Shown here piece after piece: positions 39,061 through 52,079 of a stretch of DNA of 64,000 nucleotides. Position 1 is the first letter of the stretch. Each line of letters starts with the position of its first letter. This stretch comes from Apostichopus japonicus. Its lineage: Eukaryota; Echinodermata; Holothuroidea; Aspidochirotida; Stichopodidae. Where the stretch lies: contig NC_092570.1 in the NCBI RefSeq assembly GCF_037975245.1, positions 14,033,001 through 14,097,000 on the forward strand. Direction: 5' to 3'. A program made the translations under genes and the position numbers. Below the pieces are notes generated by a model. That model made no database searches. It worked only from the letters and a program-made list of their open reading frames with translations, and had not been told where the DNA came from.

Positions 39061-41215
39061 TGAGAAATACCGAACCACCTCTATCAAATATTACATTTGA
39101 TTTAAAGAAAATTAAAAATATTAAATATAAAATCACACTCGTTTGATTTTCCACTTTTTTATTTATATATTTGCACCTCATGTCGCATCGTAAACGTTTA
39201 TTTGTTATTTTTACACTTATACAAAAATTATGTAAATGAACGAAATACCACTTCTAATGTGTAAATACATCTAAATGCAACTCAATATTGCTTTACATCA
39301 TAGTGTTGAATATTCAGCTTTTTGAATACAAAGTTTAAACCTCGAGAAGCCATTTTCCTTTTCAAATTTCAAAACATGCATTATTGTCCGGAGAATGTTT
39401 TTTGATGCCCAAATATTACTCTACTTACATTGTGGCAATTATATACACATGCAACGATTTTAATGCCAGGTGAAAGAAGGAAAAAAAAACAAGTTAATAT
39501 GGAATGTTTCTATTTTTAGTTACTAGTTTGCAAATCAAAACCTCTGAAAACCAGCTACCCACTTGAAGTAACTTAACATATCAGCAGTTAAATTGAACCA
39601 AACAAATTTATGTTTAAAATTCGGTGTGTTTATCCTCAGATGATATAAACGCCTAGGCACTTCTTCCATGATGGTTATCGGCACCTCGAACCCCCCCCCC
39701 CCTCCACCCAGGCCCGGAAACGGTACCAGCCTCTTTTATGTGGAACGAACTTGACACAGAACACCACTTCCTGCCTCATTTCGTAGCACGCTTAACATTT
39801 TGTTGCCGCTTTAAATTTTATTGTAATTAACATATATTTTGATATAAAATGCAATGATAGCCCAAACAAGATCTCTAATTTTTTTACCCTGAAAGTCTGG
39901 AATTAGCCATACATGAATAATGAAAGACAAACGTACAAGTACAACAACATTTCGATGACAAGTTATTAGGCCTATGCTCTATAGCTATGTCTTATTTTAA
40001 AATATGATTTACTAAATGATTCATTAACAATTAATAGAATCATGCTTTTTTCTTGGCTTTTGTTTCCTGAAAATATTTTAAGGATAACTTAATCCTTAAC
40101 ATTTAATCCCTTGATGGAATATATTAGCTGTGAAGGGAAATTTAAAAAAGAGGCTTCCATTAAAGCAAAAGACTAACAAGAAAATAATAATTAATCTGAC
40201 ATCTATTATTATGGGCATATTCTTTCTTCCTTGTTGCATTTATCTCAGGTAGGATTTCGTTTTAAAGGTATCATGTAATTACACCAAATGTTAAATTAGA
40301 GAAAACTCTTCTTTATTATACAAAATCGTCAACTGCAACTTGTTTGTATCCGAAACAACGGCGTTTGCTGTTTGTTCCTGGTGCCTCATTAATCAACAAA
40401 TGCTCAGGACAGGATTATCCACGTGCAACAGGGGCACGAGTTTAAACGTTGGGTAAAAAATTCAAAGAAATATTGTTATAACGTTACATTATTCTACGTT
40501 GTATATGGTACAAAAAGTTCAAAGAAGTCAAACGAAATGGACCTCGATATGCAGTCTTTACGCTGTTGATCAATGACTGTTTTTATGTGATGTTTTAATG
40601 TACGTATCATAACCACCGTGGGCAAATAGATGTCTTTTGTGAGCTATACATCCGGCGTTATCCGGTACCAATGTATCTCTATGGAAGCTCCAATAAACTG
40701 TTTGCCACGGGCCTCCCACAAGCTTAATCCGGCACATCAAACAATGACCATTTTCACCATTTGGAGGGGGGTCATACCTTCATTGTTATTGTTCGGCCTA
40801 ATTAACAGCCCAAGTTGGGGCGTCAGTCGGTACGCATTTTAAAGATACGTCTTCTTTCCTAACGGTGGGTATCCTTTTTTCTGGACTTTTCGCTAAGGAG
40901 AACGTCCTTATAGAATGAGTCCAGCCTCATTTTGTTCAGTCTTTCCGAGTCCCAAGTGAACTCCTACACTACGGTACCCTAGCTCGTTCGCTCTCCATGT
41001 CAGATTCCTCGGATGACATATACTCAGTTGACATCACTGTACAGTCAGTGTTTTCTCTCCTCTGACCAGTCTATGTTCTTCATTGCGCTCAATCTACACT
41101 GAAGTTTCTGTAAACAAAGATACAAGAATAAGTATGAATTAGACATATATAAAGACCAGTTGGCATATAGTTTACTTTTGTCGAAAAATATACTAGCTCC
41201 AACTGTCAATATCTC
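39061..41215. other. Intergenic, nothing recognised
   Basis: AT-rich sequence with short C-runs (near 39690). No coding frame with domain resemblance, no clear repeat boundaries. Confidence 0.45.
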
Positions 41216-41533
41216 CAGCCCCCCCCCAGTGAAAATGTGGAGGCGCGGAAGTATCATTCCGCCCCCACCCCCCCCCCCCACTTCGCAAGTCAGAAAAACC
41301 CCTTTTTCATTTCCAAATGAGAAAAAAAAATCTCATTTGGAGCACCAAATTGCATCTAAGGCCAGGTGAAAATACAAAATTAAGTTTACAAAATGGGGTG
41401 GGTGTTGAAGTGTGTCTTATTGCACCAAATTGCATCTGAGGCCACCTGGAAATGCAAAACTCCCCTTAGACCCCTCCCCGGGCCGGCCATCAGTCTTCAA
41501 CCGCCTACTCAAATGTACCTTCCTACGCCACTG
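41216..41533 (-). mobile_element. Mini-hAT family B copy, left end lost
   Basis: The right end TTCCTACGCCACTG and interior words (CATTTCCAAATGAGA, GGAGCACCAAATTGCATCT) match family B. The other terminus (GGGCGTAGGAACC) is missing, so no TSD can be checked. Confidence 0.82.
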
Positions 41534-41849
41534 TATGTTTCAACGGTTTACAAAGCAGATTTGTTTATGGGTTGGGGGAGGTAGGGGGTACGTGGTCGGG
41601 TGACGTTCACCATCACAAGGTTAGAACGTGAATGTATCAATAACAGTATACCCTGGCAAATTGTGCATGAAACATTTTACAGATATCTAAAAGGAGATTA
41701 TTATATTATTTCTCTCACTGTCATATTTTAACTCTTTTAATTTATCGTTTTTAAAGGAGCGAATGCCTGTACAGGTCTAGGGTTTATATAATGGTGACTT
41801 TTAGTGATTGAAAAATTACATTAATAAGTCTTGGCCTAGTGTTACGTAC

Positions 41850-41970
41850 CGAACAATCCAGTAGCACAGAGAACTTTGTTTTCGTTTGTTTTTTTCGAAA
41901 GAAGTTCCTTCTCAGCCAGTAGTGCTCGGAGTGCCTTTAATTCTTCCTTCAAATGTTTGCATCGAGCTTT
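41850..41970 (-). CDS. Candidate exon of unknown gene (basic, helical)
   Basis: A 121-nt open stretch bounded by TGTTGTGACAG (acceptor) and GTACGT (donor) encodes KARCKHLKEELKALRALLAE, then KELLSKKTNENKVLCATGLF, an amphipathic Lys/Glu/Leu-rich helix. Upstream minus-strand sequence to about 42220 has short Cys-containing frames (VCTCC, CHTC) broken by stops, so this may be a decayed gene. No family is recognised. Confidence 0.3.
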
Positions 41971-42220
41971 CTGTCACAACATGTGCATACTGCCGCGGTA
42001 GTTCCAACTGTCGCTGCTTCTAAATGTTTTTTTCTTTTTCCAATACACGTATGACATTTTCCTGCGGAACATCATTAAAAACCAGCGACGGATCGAATTG
42101 AAAGTGTACTTTTATAAACTGGCAACCTTGCTTCCACGGAGCTTTCTGTTACTTCTGCAATAAACCACGGAAGCCGGAATCGTCCATTTTGAATGCTCTT
42201 TGCAATGTAGAACTCGATTG

Positions 42221-44436
42221 AGAATCAAGTGCGGTGTGAATCAAACCAACGTGTTGCTACTTGTGATACCGCCTTTTACTGATTTCAAATTGCCCGCTTT
42301 CTAGTAAGCCCATGCTGTGACGTAATTAACTATACTGAATACGTTATTGTTACTAACCAACTGGAGTAGCCAACCAGTGAACTGCAAAGTGACAGACAGT
42401 AAACTTTATCATTGTGAAGTGACCGGAAATTTCACTTCCTTATCTGGAAATGGTATTTATAGTAAGTGAGCAGTATACTTTTCTGTTTCGTACATATATT
42501 GCGGTGGGTATTTGTGCGTTTCATCGCTTTACGTGCATGATATAGGCCTTGAATATACTTCTTCGAATATCACTTGACGGCATATTGAGAGAAATCGGCA
42601 GAGCATAAAACGGACTGTTGAAATCTATCTCGACTAATCTATGAAAAAGAATATGGACAATGGGAATCGTAAGAGGAGCATTTAAAACGGGTGAGGGGAA
42701 GGGGAGGGGGAGGGGCAGGGGGGCATGTGGTAGGAGGTTGGAAAAAGTTTCGCACAAAATTTAAGCAAAAATTACTTAAATCTCAAATATGGATTTGCGC
42801 CGCTATGACCGACAAAGTTTAGCCGAGGTTTTTGAAGCCTGACACTGAGTACCGATTGTTCGATATCCCAGTTCCGAGGCTTGTGCCCCCCCCCCCCCCA
42901 CCCACCCACCCACCCTGTCCCCGTCTTTAAATAAATGCCCTAAATAGCTATTCTGGACCCGACCATTTCTAAAGCCGCAAAAACGGCATCACCAAAGAAC
43001 CGGCTAATTATATTTTAATTTCTATCTCAGGACTAAACTCGGAGGGGGTACATATAGTTGGATAGAAGGAGACATCCACAAATATCCAAAATATGACTCA
43101 TTTGTAATATTAGATGAATTCTACGACCATTCTGGATCAGTTTAGGGGAAAATGTTGTATCCATGAGATGTCAATGTGTTCCTCGATCACCTAACTTTCC
43201 AATTAAAATTAACGGATTACATTCTATAACAAAGGCATATGCAATTAAACAGGTTCATAATAAAATTAAGAACGATTCTTTGCATTAACAGTTAAGTTTA
43301 CCACATATTGGGGAACCTGACGAGGGGGGGGGGGTGAGTGGGTGGGGTGCACCACATGGTTGCATTGGGTCCCCAATATAGCGTTAAAGGAGGTCTAATT
43401 TAAGTACCCTAATTATTGTAAATGCTCATTTAAACGTCGCGGGTTCTCGGAAGCTAACTTGGCGAAAACAGCAAAGGGAAAACTCGATTGGATTTCAAGT
43501 GACAAAAATTGTGCGATGCTATGTACTCAGTGTGAATCCTCCAAGCCATAGTTTTTTGTTTTTTTTTGTCTTGTCTTCGAAAAGTCTTCAACGCAAAGCG
43601 ATTCTTTTCACATATCAGTTCATGGAAACTGCAATTATTATATTATCATTATGTTCTACTAGTCCATAAATTTGTTAGTACAATCATGGAGGTAAAAACC
43701 TCCATCATACAATGGTACAATGTCTTTTCTACGCTTCTGTAGCTCCGTAGTTAGCATCCAACATTGATATTTCCGAATTCTACGGTCCAGCAACAATAGG
43801 CAGCTAAATTCAAATCTGTATGGAAGCCGTGAACTGCCGCTTCTAAAACTTGTTGACGATCTCGTGAACTTATGTTAAAGTCGGAGGAAACTGAATATAG
43901 CAGTTTGTCGATCATTTAATCATGCTTTGACTCAGTGATCATATAGAAGCTGGAATCTTACAATAAACAATTAAACAATGTGAAGCGTGTCACAGTGACA
44001 ATAGCATTTGATATTTACATGTTATTCAGTATATCACGCCTTTTTGACAGTAATCACAAACACATTCTTGCTATATTTTTCAGAGACCCACGAGTTATCA
44101 TTTTAAAAGGTTTGAAATTCTGACACTCTTCAAAATGCGGCAGTATTTAATTTTTAATTTTATTCAGTTCCATATCAACAGCGTAATGATATAGCTACAT
44201 TCCATTTTTTGACATTCAACATATTAAACATCACTTGTGTGTTTAACGTTACTTGATCGTGATGTAGTTTGCAATAATTTTCAGGAAAATTCGTTTCATA
44301 TATATAACTATTGGAGAATAAAACCATTACCTTGATCCGGCACATGCATATGGATTTCGCTGTGTGTGCTACGTATTGTAATGTAGGCGCTCTATTTTTG
44401 CCTTTATACGGCACTTATGTATGTTTATTTACTATA

Positions 44437-44440
<4 letters not shown>
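42221..44440. other. Intergenic, nothing recognised
   Basis: It holds C-runs (near 42886), a G-run near 43325 and scattered AT-rich sequence; no supported gene. Confidence 0.45.
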
Positions 44441-44442
<2 letters not shown>

Positions 44443-44499
<57 letters not shown>

Positions 44500-44508
44500 T
44501 ATATAGAT

Positions 44509-44580
<72 letters not shown>

Positions 44581-44705
44581 ATCGTAATGAGTTTGTAAAT
44601 CAAGAACAGTGAAACAAACTTTCAGCCTCCACCAGGATTCGAGCCACGGGCCTCCCGCTCTGTACGCGGACACCCTAACCACTAGGCTATATGGACGCTG
44701 ATTGT
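44443..44705 (-). mobile_element. SINE family S1 copy with (AT)n tail
   Basis: Read on the minus strand from 44705: CAGCGTCCAT, TAGCCTAGTGGTTAGGGTG (A box-like), CCGCGTACAGAGCGG, GGCTCGAATCC (B box-like), CACTGTTCTTGATTT, ACGATTTTCAT, then (AT)n down to 44443. It matches 29530-29655 along its whole body. Confidence 0.85.
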
Positions 44706-45509
44706 ATGTCCAGAGGTTCGAAACCGGTAAGGAAGGTCTATATGTTTGGGACTTGCTATTCTGTTTATTTAAGACTTGCATGTGTCTCAAGCATGAATGT
44801 ATTACGGTACCCTCACAGGATAATACTTCCGTGTCTCAGGTATGCATTTCTTTAATGGAATTATATAACGGGCACAGGACAATCTTAGCTATTATATATT
44901 TGCATATAGGTGCGTGATTTTTACAAACACCACACGTGAATATGCCAATTTTTTGGCATAATGCTTATTTTCTCAAGCGATATAAATTATTTTCGACATT
45001 TCCGTAAAAACTAAACAGTAATGAACGTCGTTTATACGTATTAGGGACGTAACTAAGGCCTGATGATTGAGAGTGGGTAGGGGGGGGGGGGAGATGTAGT
45101 GGCTGAAATTCCAACTGGATGGGATTTGGAGCCAGAAAATTCCGACTGCTGCCTTGTAACCCGCAGCCCCCCCCCCCCCCCCACACCCTACTCGTCAACG
45201 ATACAGTCAGTGTCAGTCAGTCAGACACTCCATCTTTCGCGACTGCACTTTTGTTTTTTTGGTACATTTGTACCACTGGCCCTCACTTCACAAATTTATT
45301 AATCACTCTGGTTAGCGAGTAAGCAATGAGTATAAGTTATCTGCTTGATAGGCTACATAGACTACCAACTAAAAACGCTATGTTAATGTAACAAAGGGGA
45401 AAACCTTTCTTTTTCAACAAATTATATTCGAAGACATAGTGAACTACCCCAAAATACAGTGCTCTTTTTTAATATTATTTTCTTGGGGGGGGGGGCTATT
45501 TATCACTCA

Positions 45510-45880
45510 CATGAAAAAAATTCAATTGTTCACTTCATTCCAACTGAGCATTGGGAATGAAGTGAACAGTCAAACATTTTGCAGAAAAATGTTGAGTTGA
45601 CGAGATACGATAAGTTGCCAATTAAACATTTTGCAGAAAATTTTACAATTGCTCAATTGGGATGAAGTGAACAATTGAACATTTTGCCAAAAACATGTCC
45701 AATTAACGAGATAAGATAAGTTGTCCATTGAACATTTTGCAGAAAATTGTTCAATTGCTCAGATGGAATGAAGTGAACAAGTGAACAATTTGCAGCAAAA
45801 TGTCCAATACACGAGATATGATAAGTTGTCAATTAAACATTTTCAAAAATTGTTCAATTGCTCAGTTTAAGCAACTAAGC
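45510..45880. repeat. Tandem repeat, about 106-bp period
   Basis: About three diverged units, each with GAGATA-GATAAGTTG, AACATTTTGCAGAAAA, CAATTGCTCA and AATGAAGTGAAC. The second word also occurs around the 17.85-kb hairpin. No gene content. Confidence 0.8.
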
Positions 45881-46504
45881 AATCCAACATTTTTCTGTTT
45901 TTTTTTGGATAAGATTTTATCTTGCTATTTTAACAATTTACTGAAAAATTTCACTTTATGGGCAAAGTTTTTCTTATGTTGATGGCCATTTTAAGCTTCC
46001 GTAGAATAACATTGAGCGTTTTAATTGTATACGTTGTACAGTAGTTTATTAGGCATTTTTTTTTTAGAGTATTCAAAATCACACGAAGTTTTGTAAGGTG
46101 GAGTATAAGAACCGCGAGATACAATTTCTTAATATGACAAGGAAAACGTGGTAAATATGACTGATTAAAGGTCAAGTTTGACCGAAAATTGTAGGTCACT
46201 CACAAGTAGCAAGAATTTATGAAAAATAGAGTGCCACAGTCGGAAATTCTGTACTCATAAGCGTACGTATACAATTTTAATCTAAGGCTGATGGGTACAG
46301 TTTCTTCCTCGTTATGATCCCCCACTATAATTTTCAGTTGATATATGTAATCAACATATTATGTTAAATTAAAAGTAAGTATAGGTATCATCAACCTATA
46401 TATGAAATTGATCGCAGAGTCAATCAGGCGTAATAGATTTAGGGAGGGGAAATTGATTGTGGGGTGAGGGGCTTCGAGTTCAAATACGTATACTCATCAA
46501 AAGT

Positions 46505-46745
46505 AGTCTGTAATGGCCCCAAATTACGGCATGCTGTAATTGCTGGAAGTTTTCAAAAAAAGTCCTTTCCTGAAGGTGTTCACTCTCCATATTGCTCGCT
46601 GACATTATAAACACACACAACAAGATGACTAAATTTCCCAGTTAGGTAAATTTCCTCCAAAGTGGTTAATAAAACAGTTTAAAAATTTTAACATAAGGTG
46701 ACCATATTTTAATATGTAGCATATATGGGACCAATAAATCATACT
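46505..46745 (+). repeat. Interspersed repeat family C copy
   Basis: It shares the word order AATGGCCCCAAATTA, CCTTTCCTGAAGGTGTTC, ATGACTAAATTTCCCAGT and GGTGACCATATTTTAATATG with 48185-48430 and 29866-30060. Confidence 0.7.
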
Positions 46746-46959
46746 TAGTATGATAGCAATATTTAGTAGTGTAGGGTCTACTCGTTTGTATTGGGCTTTA
46801 ATTTATTGAAGTTGCATATAACAAGGTTTAAACCTAACTGGAGACCAAAACTTCCCGGTATGTAACACCTTTCGAAAAATAAATGAAGAGGCGCGGGAGG
46901 GGCGGGGGGGTGGGTCGGGGGTCGGACAGAGGATTCAAGAAACTTATATATTGGCTTCT

Positions 46960-48110
46960 TAAATAGTGCAGTTCCTAAAGGGTCTACTCGTTTGTATTGG
47001 ATTTTAATGCCTTCTAAATCGCTTAATTTTCAAACGGTTTCTGTGAAGACTACTATATTTCAGTGATACTTTCCCAAGCGTGGGCACAATTCTCCTAAGC
47101 GTGGGCACAATAAAGTTACTGTCACACATGCATATTAACCAATATGTATATGTGTATCTATGTATATGTGTCGGGGGGGGGGGGGGGGGGGGTCGGGTGT
47201 CGGAAAGAGGATTCAAGAAAGTATGTAATATATAGGCTTCTTTAATAGTGCAGTTCCTAAAGGGTCTACTCGTTTGTATTGGGTTTTAATTCCTTCTAAA
47301 TTGCTTAATTTTTCAAACGGTTTCTGTGAAGACTACTATATTTCAGTGATACTTTCCCAAGCGTGGGCACAATTCCCCTAAGCGTGGGCACAATAAAGTT
47401 ACTGTCACACATGCATGTTAACAATATGTATATGTGTATATATGTATATGTGTCGGGGGGGGGGGGGTCGGGGTCGGACAGAGGATTCAAGAAAGTATGT
47501 AATATATAGGCTTCTTAAATAGTGCAGTTCCTAAAGGGTCTACTCGTTTGTATTGGGTTTTAATGCTTTCTAAATCGCTTAATTTTCGAACAGTTTCTGT
47601 GAAGACTACTATATTTCAGTGATACTTTCCCAAGCGTGGGCACAATTCTCCTAAGCGTGGGCACAATAAAGTTACTGTCACACATGCATGTTAACCAATA
47701 TGTACGGTTTCTGTGAAGACTACTATATTTCAGTGATACTTTCCCAAGCGTGGGCACAATTCCCCTAAGCGTGGGCACAATAAAGTTACTGTCACACATG
47801 CATGTTAACAATATGTATATGTGTATATATGTATATGTTTCAGGGGGGGGGGTCGGGGGTCGGAAAGAGGATTCAAGAAAGTATTTAATATATAGGCTTC
47901 TTAAATAGTGCAGTTCCTAAAGGGTCTACTCGTTTGTATTGGGTTTTAATGCTTTCTAAATCGCTTAATTTTCGAACAGTTTCTGTGAAGACTACTATAT
48001 TTCAGTCATACTTTCCCAAGCGTGGGCACAATTCTCCTAAGCGTGGGCACAATAAAGTTACTGTCACACATGCATGATAACCAATATGTATATGTGTAGT
48101 GTATGCGGCT
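46960..48110 (+). repeat. Tandem array, about 275-280-bp unit
   Basis: GTGCAGTTCCTAAAGGGTCT recurs at about 46966, 47248, 47522 and 47908. Each unit has a paired AAGCGTGGGCACAA motif, TACTGTCACACATGCATG, an AT-rich TATGTATATGTGT stretch and a G-run of varying length. The third unit contains an extra partial duplication (about 47590-47815), explaining its 386-bp spacing. A fifth, older copy is at about 48540-48770. Short minus-strand open frames repeat with the units and are not genes. Confidence 0.9.
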
Positions 48111-48184
48111 GCGTACATTATACATATGCTGTCTATGTATATATGTTAATCGTACATATGTCTGTATCTGAGACTGTATCTGTG

Positions 48185-48430
48185 GACTGTATTGGCCGCA
48201 AATTAAGCAACTTGCAATAATTGCTAGGAATGTTCAAAAAAATACTTTCCTTGGAGGTCTTCGCTCTCCAAATTGTTCTCAGACATTCTTAATGAACACA
48301 AAAGATGACTGAATGTCTAGTGAGGTAATTTTTCTTCCAACGAGGTAATATAACCGTTTAAGAATATTGACCAGGGGTGAGGTGATCATTTTTGAATATA
48401 TGGCATATTTGGGCCAATACAGCATACTTT
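48185..48430 (+). repeat. Interspersed repeat family C copy
   Basis: It shares TGTATTGGCCGCAAATTA, CTTTCCTTGGAGGTCTTC, CAAATTGTTCTCAGACATTC and GATGACTGAATGTCTAGTG with the 29.9 and 46.5 kb copies. It flanks the tandem array on the right, as the 46.5-kb copy does on the left. Confidence 0.7.
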
Positions 48431-49309
48431 AATCCTTCTACATAACCTATATTAGTTGCATATAACAAGTTTGAACCTAACTGGACACCCAAACTTCTCC
48501 CGTAGCAACGTAAACACCTTCAAAAATTAAACGGGTGAGGGGGGGGGGGGTCGGAGTGTTTGAAAGAGAATATAAGAAAGCATATGATGTATAGGCTTTT
48601 GTCTCACTTGCATTTTTTTCATGGGGCCTTCTCGTTTGTACATGTAAAATGCCTTCCAAATTGTTAAATTTAAGAACAGGTTTCATGACAACTAGCCTAA
48701 TATATTTCAATCATACTTTCCCAAGCGTGGGCACAATTCCCTAAGCGTGGCACAATACGGATCATATGTATATATGTGTGTGTTTAGTGTACGAGGCTGC
48801 GTGCAGTACACGTTGTATATGTTCATTTTAATCGTTACGTCTGTATCTAGCCGGTAAGCAATAGGCCCTACCTACAAGTTGTTTTTCATTCTATATATTA
48901 ATCTTCGTGGCATTGTTCCACTAATTTTGAGGTGAATGTTTTTAAAACGTTTCCATGTTTGAATTCAGAGTTCAATAACATTATCTACAATAGAAAATTT
49001 TCAATAGAAATGAACGTGGAACACATTTCTGGCGTCAACATGTGTCATTTATTTACACTTGCTTTCTATCGCTGCAACAGAAACATTTGCAGCAATGAAT
49101 AAGAGAGGAAAGGGAGAGCAAAATCGTTATTAAGTTTTCGCATTCCTGCAGTAAAGAATGCACCGTCTTAACTACAAATTTATAAATATATACTTTGTAC
49201 CTCGTAAAACGTGTTTGGTAAAGTATGTTCTTTACTTTGAATCTTTTACTTGCAATTGTTTAGATTTTACACCCAATACAAAAACAGTATATCCCGCTCC
49301 AATGGTTTG

Positions 49310-49510
49310 CTGTTTTGGCCCCTAATATGCCAGGTATTCAAATATGGTCACCTTTGATACAACAACAAAAATATTGTATTTGTATTACCACCTTTGAGGA
49401 AATTAACATTCAGTCATTTTATGTCTTTAATTTAGAAAGTATGAGAACAATTTGGAAAGTAAAGACCTCCTGGAAGGTAATTTTTGTAAACTTCTGGCAG
49501 TTATATATAG
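49310..49510 (-). repeat. Interspersed repeat family C copy, inverted
   Basis: The minus strand reads GGAGGTCTTTACTTTCCAAA, TTGTTCTCATACTTTC and GACTGAATGTTAATTTCCTC, the family C order. Confidence 0.65.
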
Positions 49511-49804
49511 CGTACTATAATTTGTGGCATATGCAGACTACCTTTCATCCATTTAGCCACTGACAAATTACTCAACGGGCAAGTATTAGCTTTGAAGTTA
49601 TGTTTTCAGGATCACCGCCCTATTATAAGTGTGTTATACATGTGCACATAATGGTAGCAGTGTTATACATATGAGCTGTTAATGTTACCCTAAAACTGTG
49701 GCTTTCTAGGCATTAACCCATCATTTCATGCTCACGACCCGACCTATAGCCAGATTGTTTAACAGTTCATATACTCCCTTAATGGGGTATAAGAGAATGT
49801 ATAG

Positions 49805-50184
49805 CCATGGAGCTATAAACAGATAGCTCCATGGTATAGCAAACGCTGATACGTGTGCGAAAATTATCAAAGGAAAAAACAACCTCCCCGTGTGAAAAGA
49901 AAACAAAGAACAATAAGAAAGCAGACGTTAATTCAGTAAGAGTATACTATTACTTTCAAACGTATATAGTATCAGCAGGGAGTTGTTATGCAACTCCCTG
50001 GTATTAGTCAGCCATACATTTCGTACGCTATTCACGGTCACATTATTAACCCTCTTGTTGTCATGCAAGCAGCTTTGACCGACTTTGAAAACAAGCGCGT
50101 TTTTTCATGCTGGTTTTGCTGTCGTTTGATTGGAGGATGAACAGCGACTGATCAGGGAGGTCTAAAATATCACCTCCCTGATCA
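49805..50184. repeat. Cluster of three short perfect hairpins
   Basis: Arms and loops: 12-bp CCATGGAGCTAT (49805-49816 / 49823-49834, 6-nt loop); 10-bp CAGGGAGTTG (49976-49985 / 49991-50000, 5-nt loop); 13-bp TGATCAGGGAGGT (50149-50161 / 50172-50184, 10-nt loop). The last two share CAGGGAG. An imperfect relative lies near 52880-52907. Confidence 0.85.
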
Positions 50185-50394
50185 ACAGATGAGGGTTGTT
50201 CATTGCGGTTTCACAAATTCTCTACAATAAACCAATTGGATGCACTGTTCTGTTTGATACAGTATAAGGCAGGCCGTGTCGTGTATTTTCATTGTTGTAT
50301 CTGCATATGCATCAAGAAGCAGATAAACCAAACACGTACCATACTAATCGGACATAAATAATAATAATAAATAATAAGAAAACGTCAGGCCAAC

Positions 50395-50688
50395 TTACTT
50401 TAACACATAAATAATTATACATAAAAAAGTTAGACAGACAGATGAGGAGACCCGTGTATGTGTCTTCTCATCTGTTTTCTCATGATTCCAGCGGTAGTGA
50501 TAAGAATATCGATCAGCCATGCCAGAGCGCCAAACTTAATTCTTTGTGAGGGCGAGCTGTTTGTTGAGGTATTATGATCGAAGGCCCGCAACGTGAATTA
50601 CGTTATAACTTACCAAAATGAGCAACCACGAGGAAATTTGCTGATACTCTCATAGAATTAGCTTGAGGAGTTTTGTTGGTTTGACGGC

Positions 50689-50730
<42 letters not shown>

Positions 50731-52073
50731 ACTGAACAAAGTATGAAATACATTGTGAGGTACATATGGTTGTATGTATGTGCAAGCCATGCACATTCAC
50801 GTTGAAAGATATATGCTGTATAAGAACAATGTCAGATATTCAAATATGGTCATCTTTGGTCAAATCCTTTAACTTTTTTTTTTATATTACCACGTGCACC
50901 CTGAAGGAAATTTACCTCACTGGACATTCAGTCATCTTGTATGTCCATTTACTAGAATTTCAAGAGAACACTTTGGAAGAGTTAAAACCTTTCTTTTTGA
51001 AAACTTCTAGCAAGTACTTTAGCATGCTATAATTACAGACGAACATATAATGAACCGAATAGGCAGATGATTGTCTCGGTAAAAATTACCCGTGGGTATA
51101 AATTAAATGTGACGTATATGGGCGTTGTAATCATACCGTAATCACGTTCTGTGTATTTTTTGAAATTTCCGACGCTTAAGTTAATATTAATCATCTCTTA
51201 AATTCCGAATCTTTATTGAGTCAACGTAAGCGAAGTTGATGTAATCATGCTGTACTGACACTCGTGGTATGTGTATGCTCTGCGCTCGACGCGTAAGTGA
51301 ATCGTAATCTTCCCGTAAATTCCGAATTCAGTGGAGAATACATTCAACGTAAACGCAATGCGTAAGTTGGTGTAATCATGCTGTAATCCCGTGGTGTGCA
51401 TGCTTCGGAATTTCCGACGTGTATATCCTAAACATGCCGTACTGTGCCTGTTTCAGGTGAACGAAAATAACTTAAACTTGACGTTTAAGGATTTCGTAAT
51501 CAATACGTAAACGCTGAAATGAACGTATTTGGGTATTTGTAAGTTAATTGTAAATATACAGTAAATTTTTTAACTGCACTCGTTTCAGCCAACGTAAATG
51601 TTGAAATTTTGTTCATGAGATGCAGTCACAGGGTAATATCATTATCGGAAAGATTGACATGAGAATTGTGTCCAGTGTTTTATTTCATGGAACAATCAAC
51701 GTTAACGTCATGCTTAAGTTTGGCGAAGTTTGTTGTAAACGCGTTGTATCTATGCTACGAGTTTCCGATGTGTAAGATAATCGTAATCCTGTCGTAAATT
51801 TCTTCGTGGCGAGATTAAGGTCAACGTAAACGTGGAGAAGAAATAAGTTTTAATAAATACGAAAGTAATTATTAACTTCCGATATGTAAGTTGTCATAAA
51901 CGTAACGGAAATCTGTTGTTCCGTGTTTACAATGTTTACGGATGCGTAATCACATCGTAAACGCGTTGTTCCAAAATGTACGGGTTTCCGATGTTTAAGG
52001 TGACCGTAAGCAAGACGTAAACATCCAAGGACTGTGCTTACGATAACTTAAATGCGTGTCTTTTTCCCGTGTA
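50395..52073 (+). repeat. CGTAA-rich repeat family D (copy 1)
   Basis: This roughly 1.65-kb block recurs at 56718-58374 in the same orientation: AGGAGACCCGTGTATGTGTC, CCAGCGGTAGTGATAAGAAT, a family C segment, then a CGTAAAC/CGTAATC/TTCCGA-rich part. It ends CTTTTTCCCGTG, after which the two copies diverge abruptly. About 260 bp near 51455-51710 are missing from the other copy. An (AT)n tract lies at 50693-50724. No coding frame is supported. Confidence 0.85.
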
Positions 52074-52079
52074 TATGGT

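Noticed and set aside
44575-44705. Functional tRNA gene
   Set aside because: A and B boxes are present but the acceptor stem does not close and the sequence runs into a SINE tail; a second copy exists at 29.5 kb.
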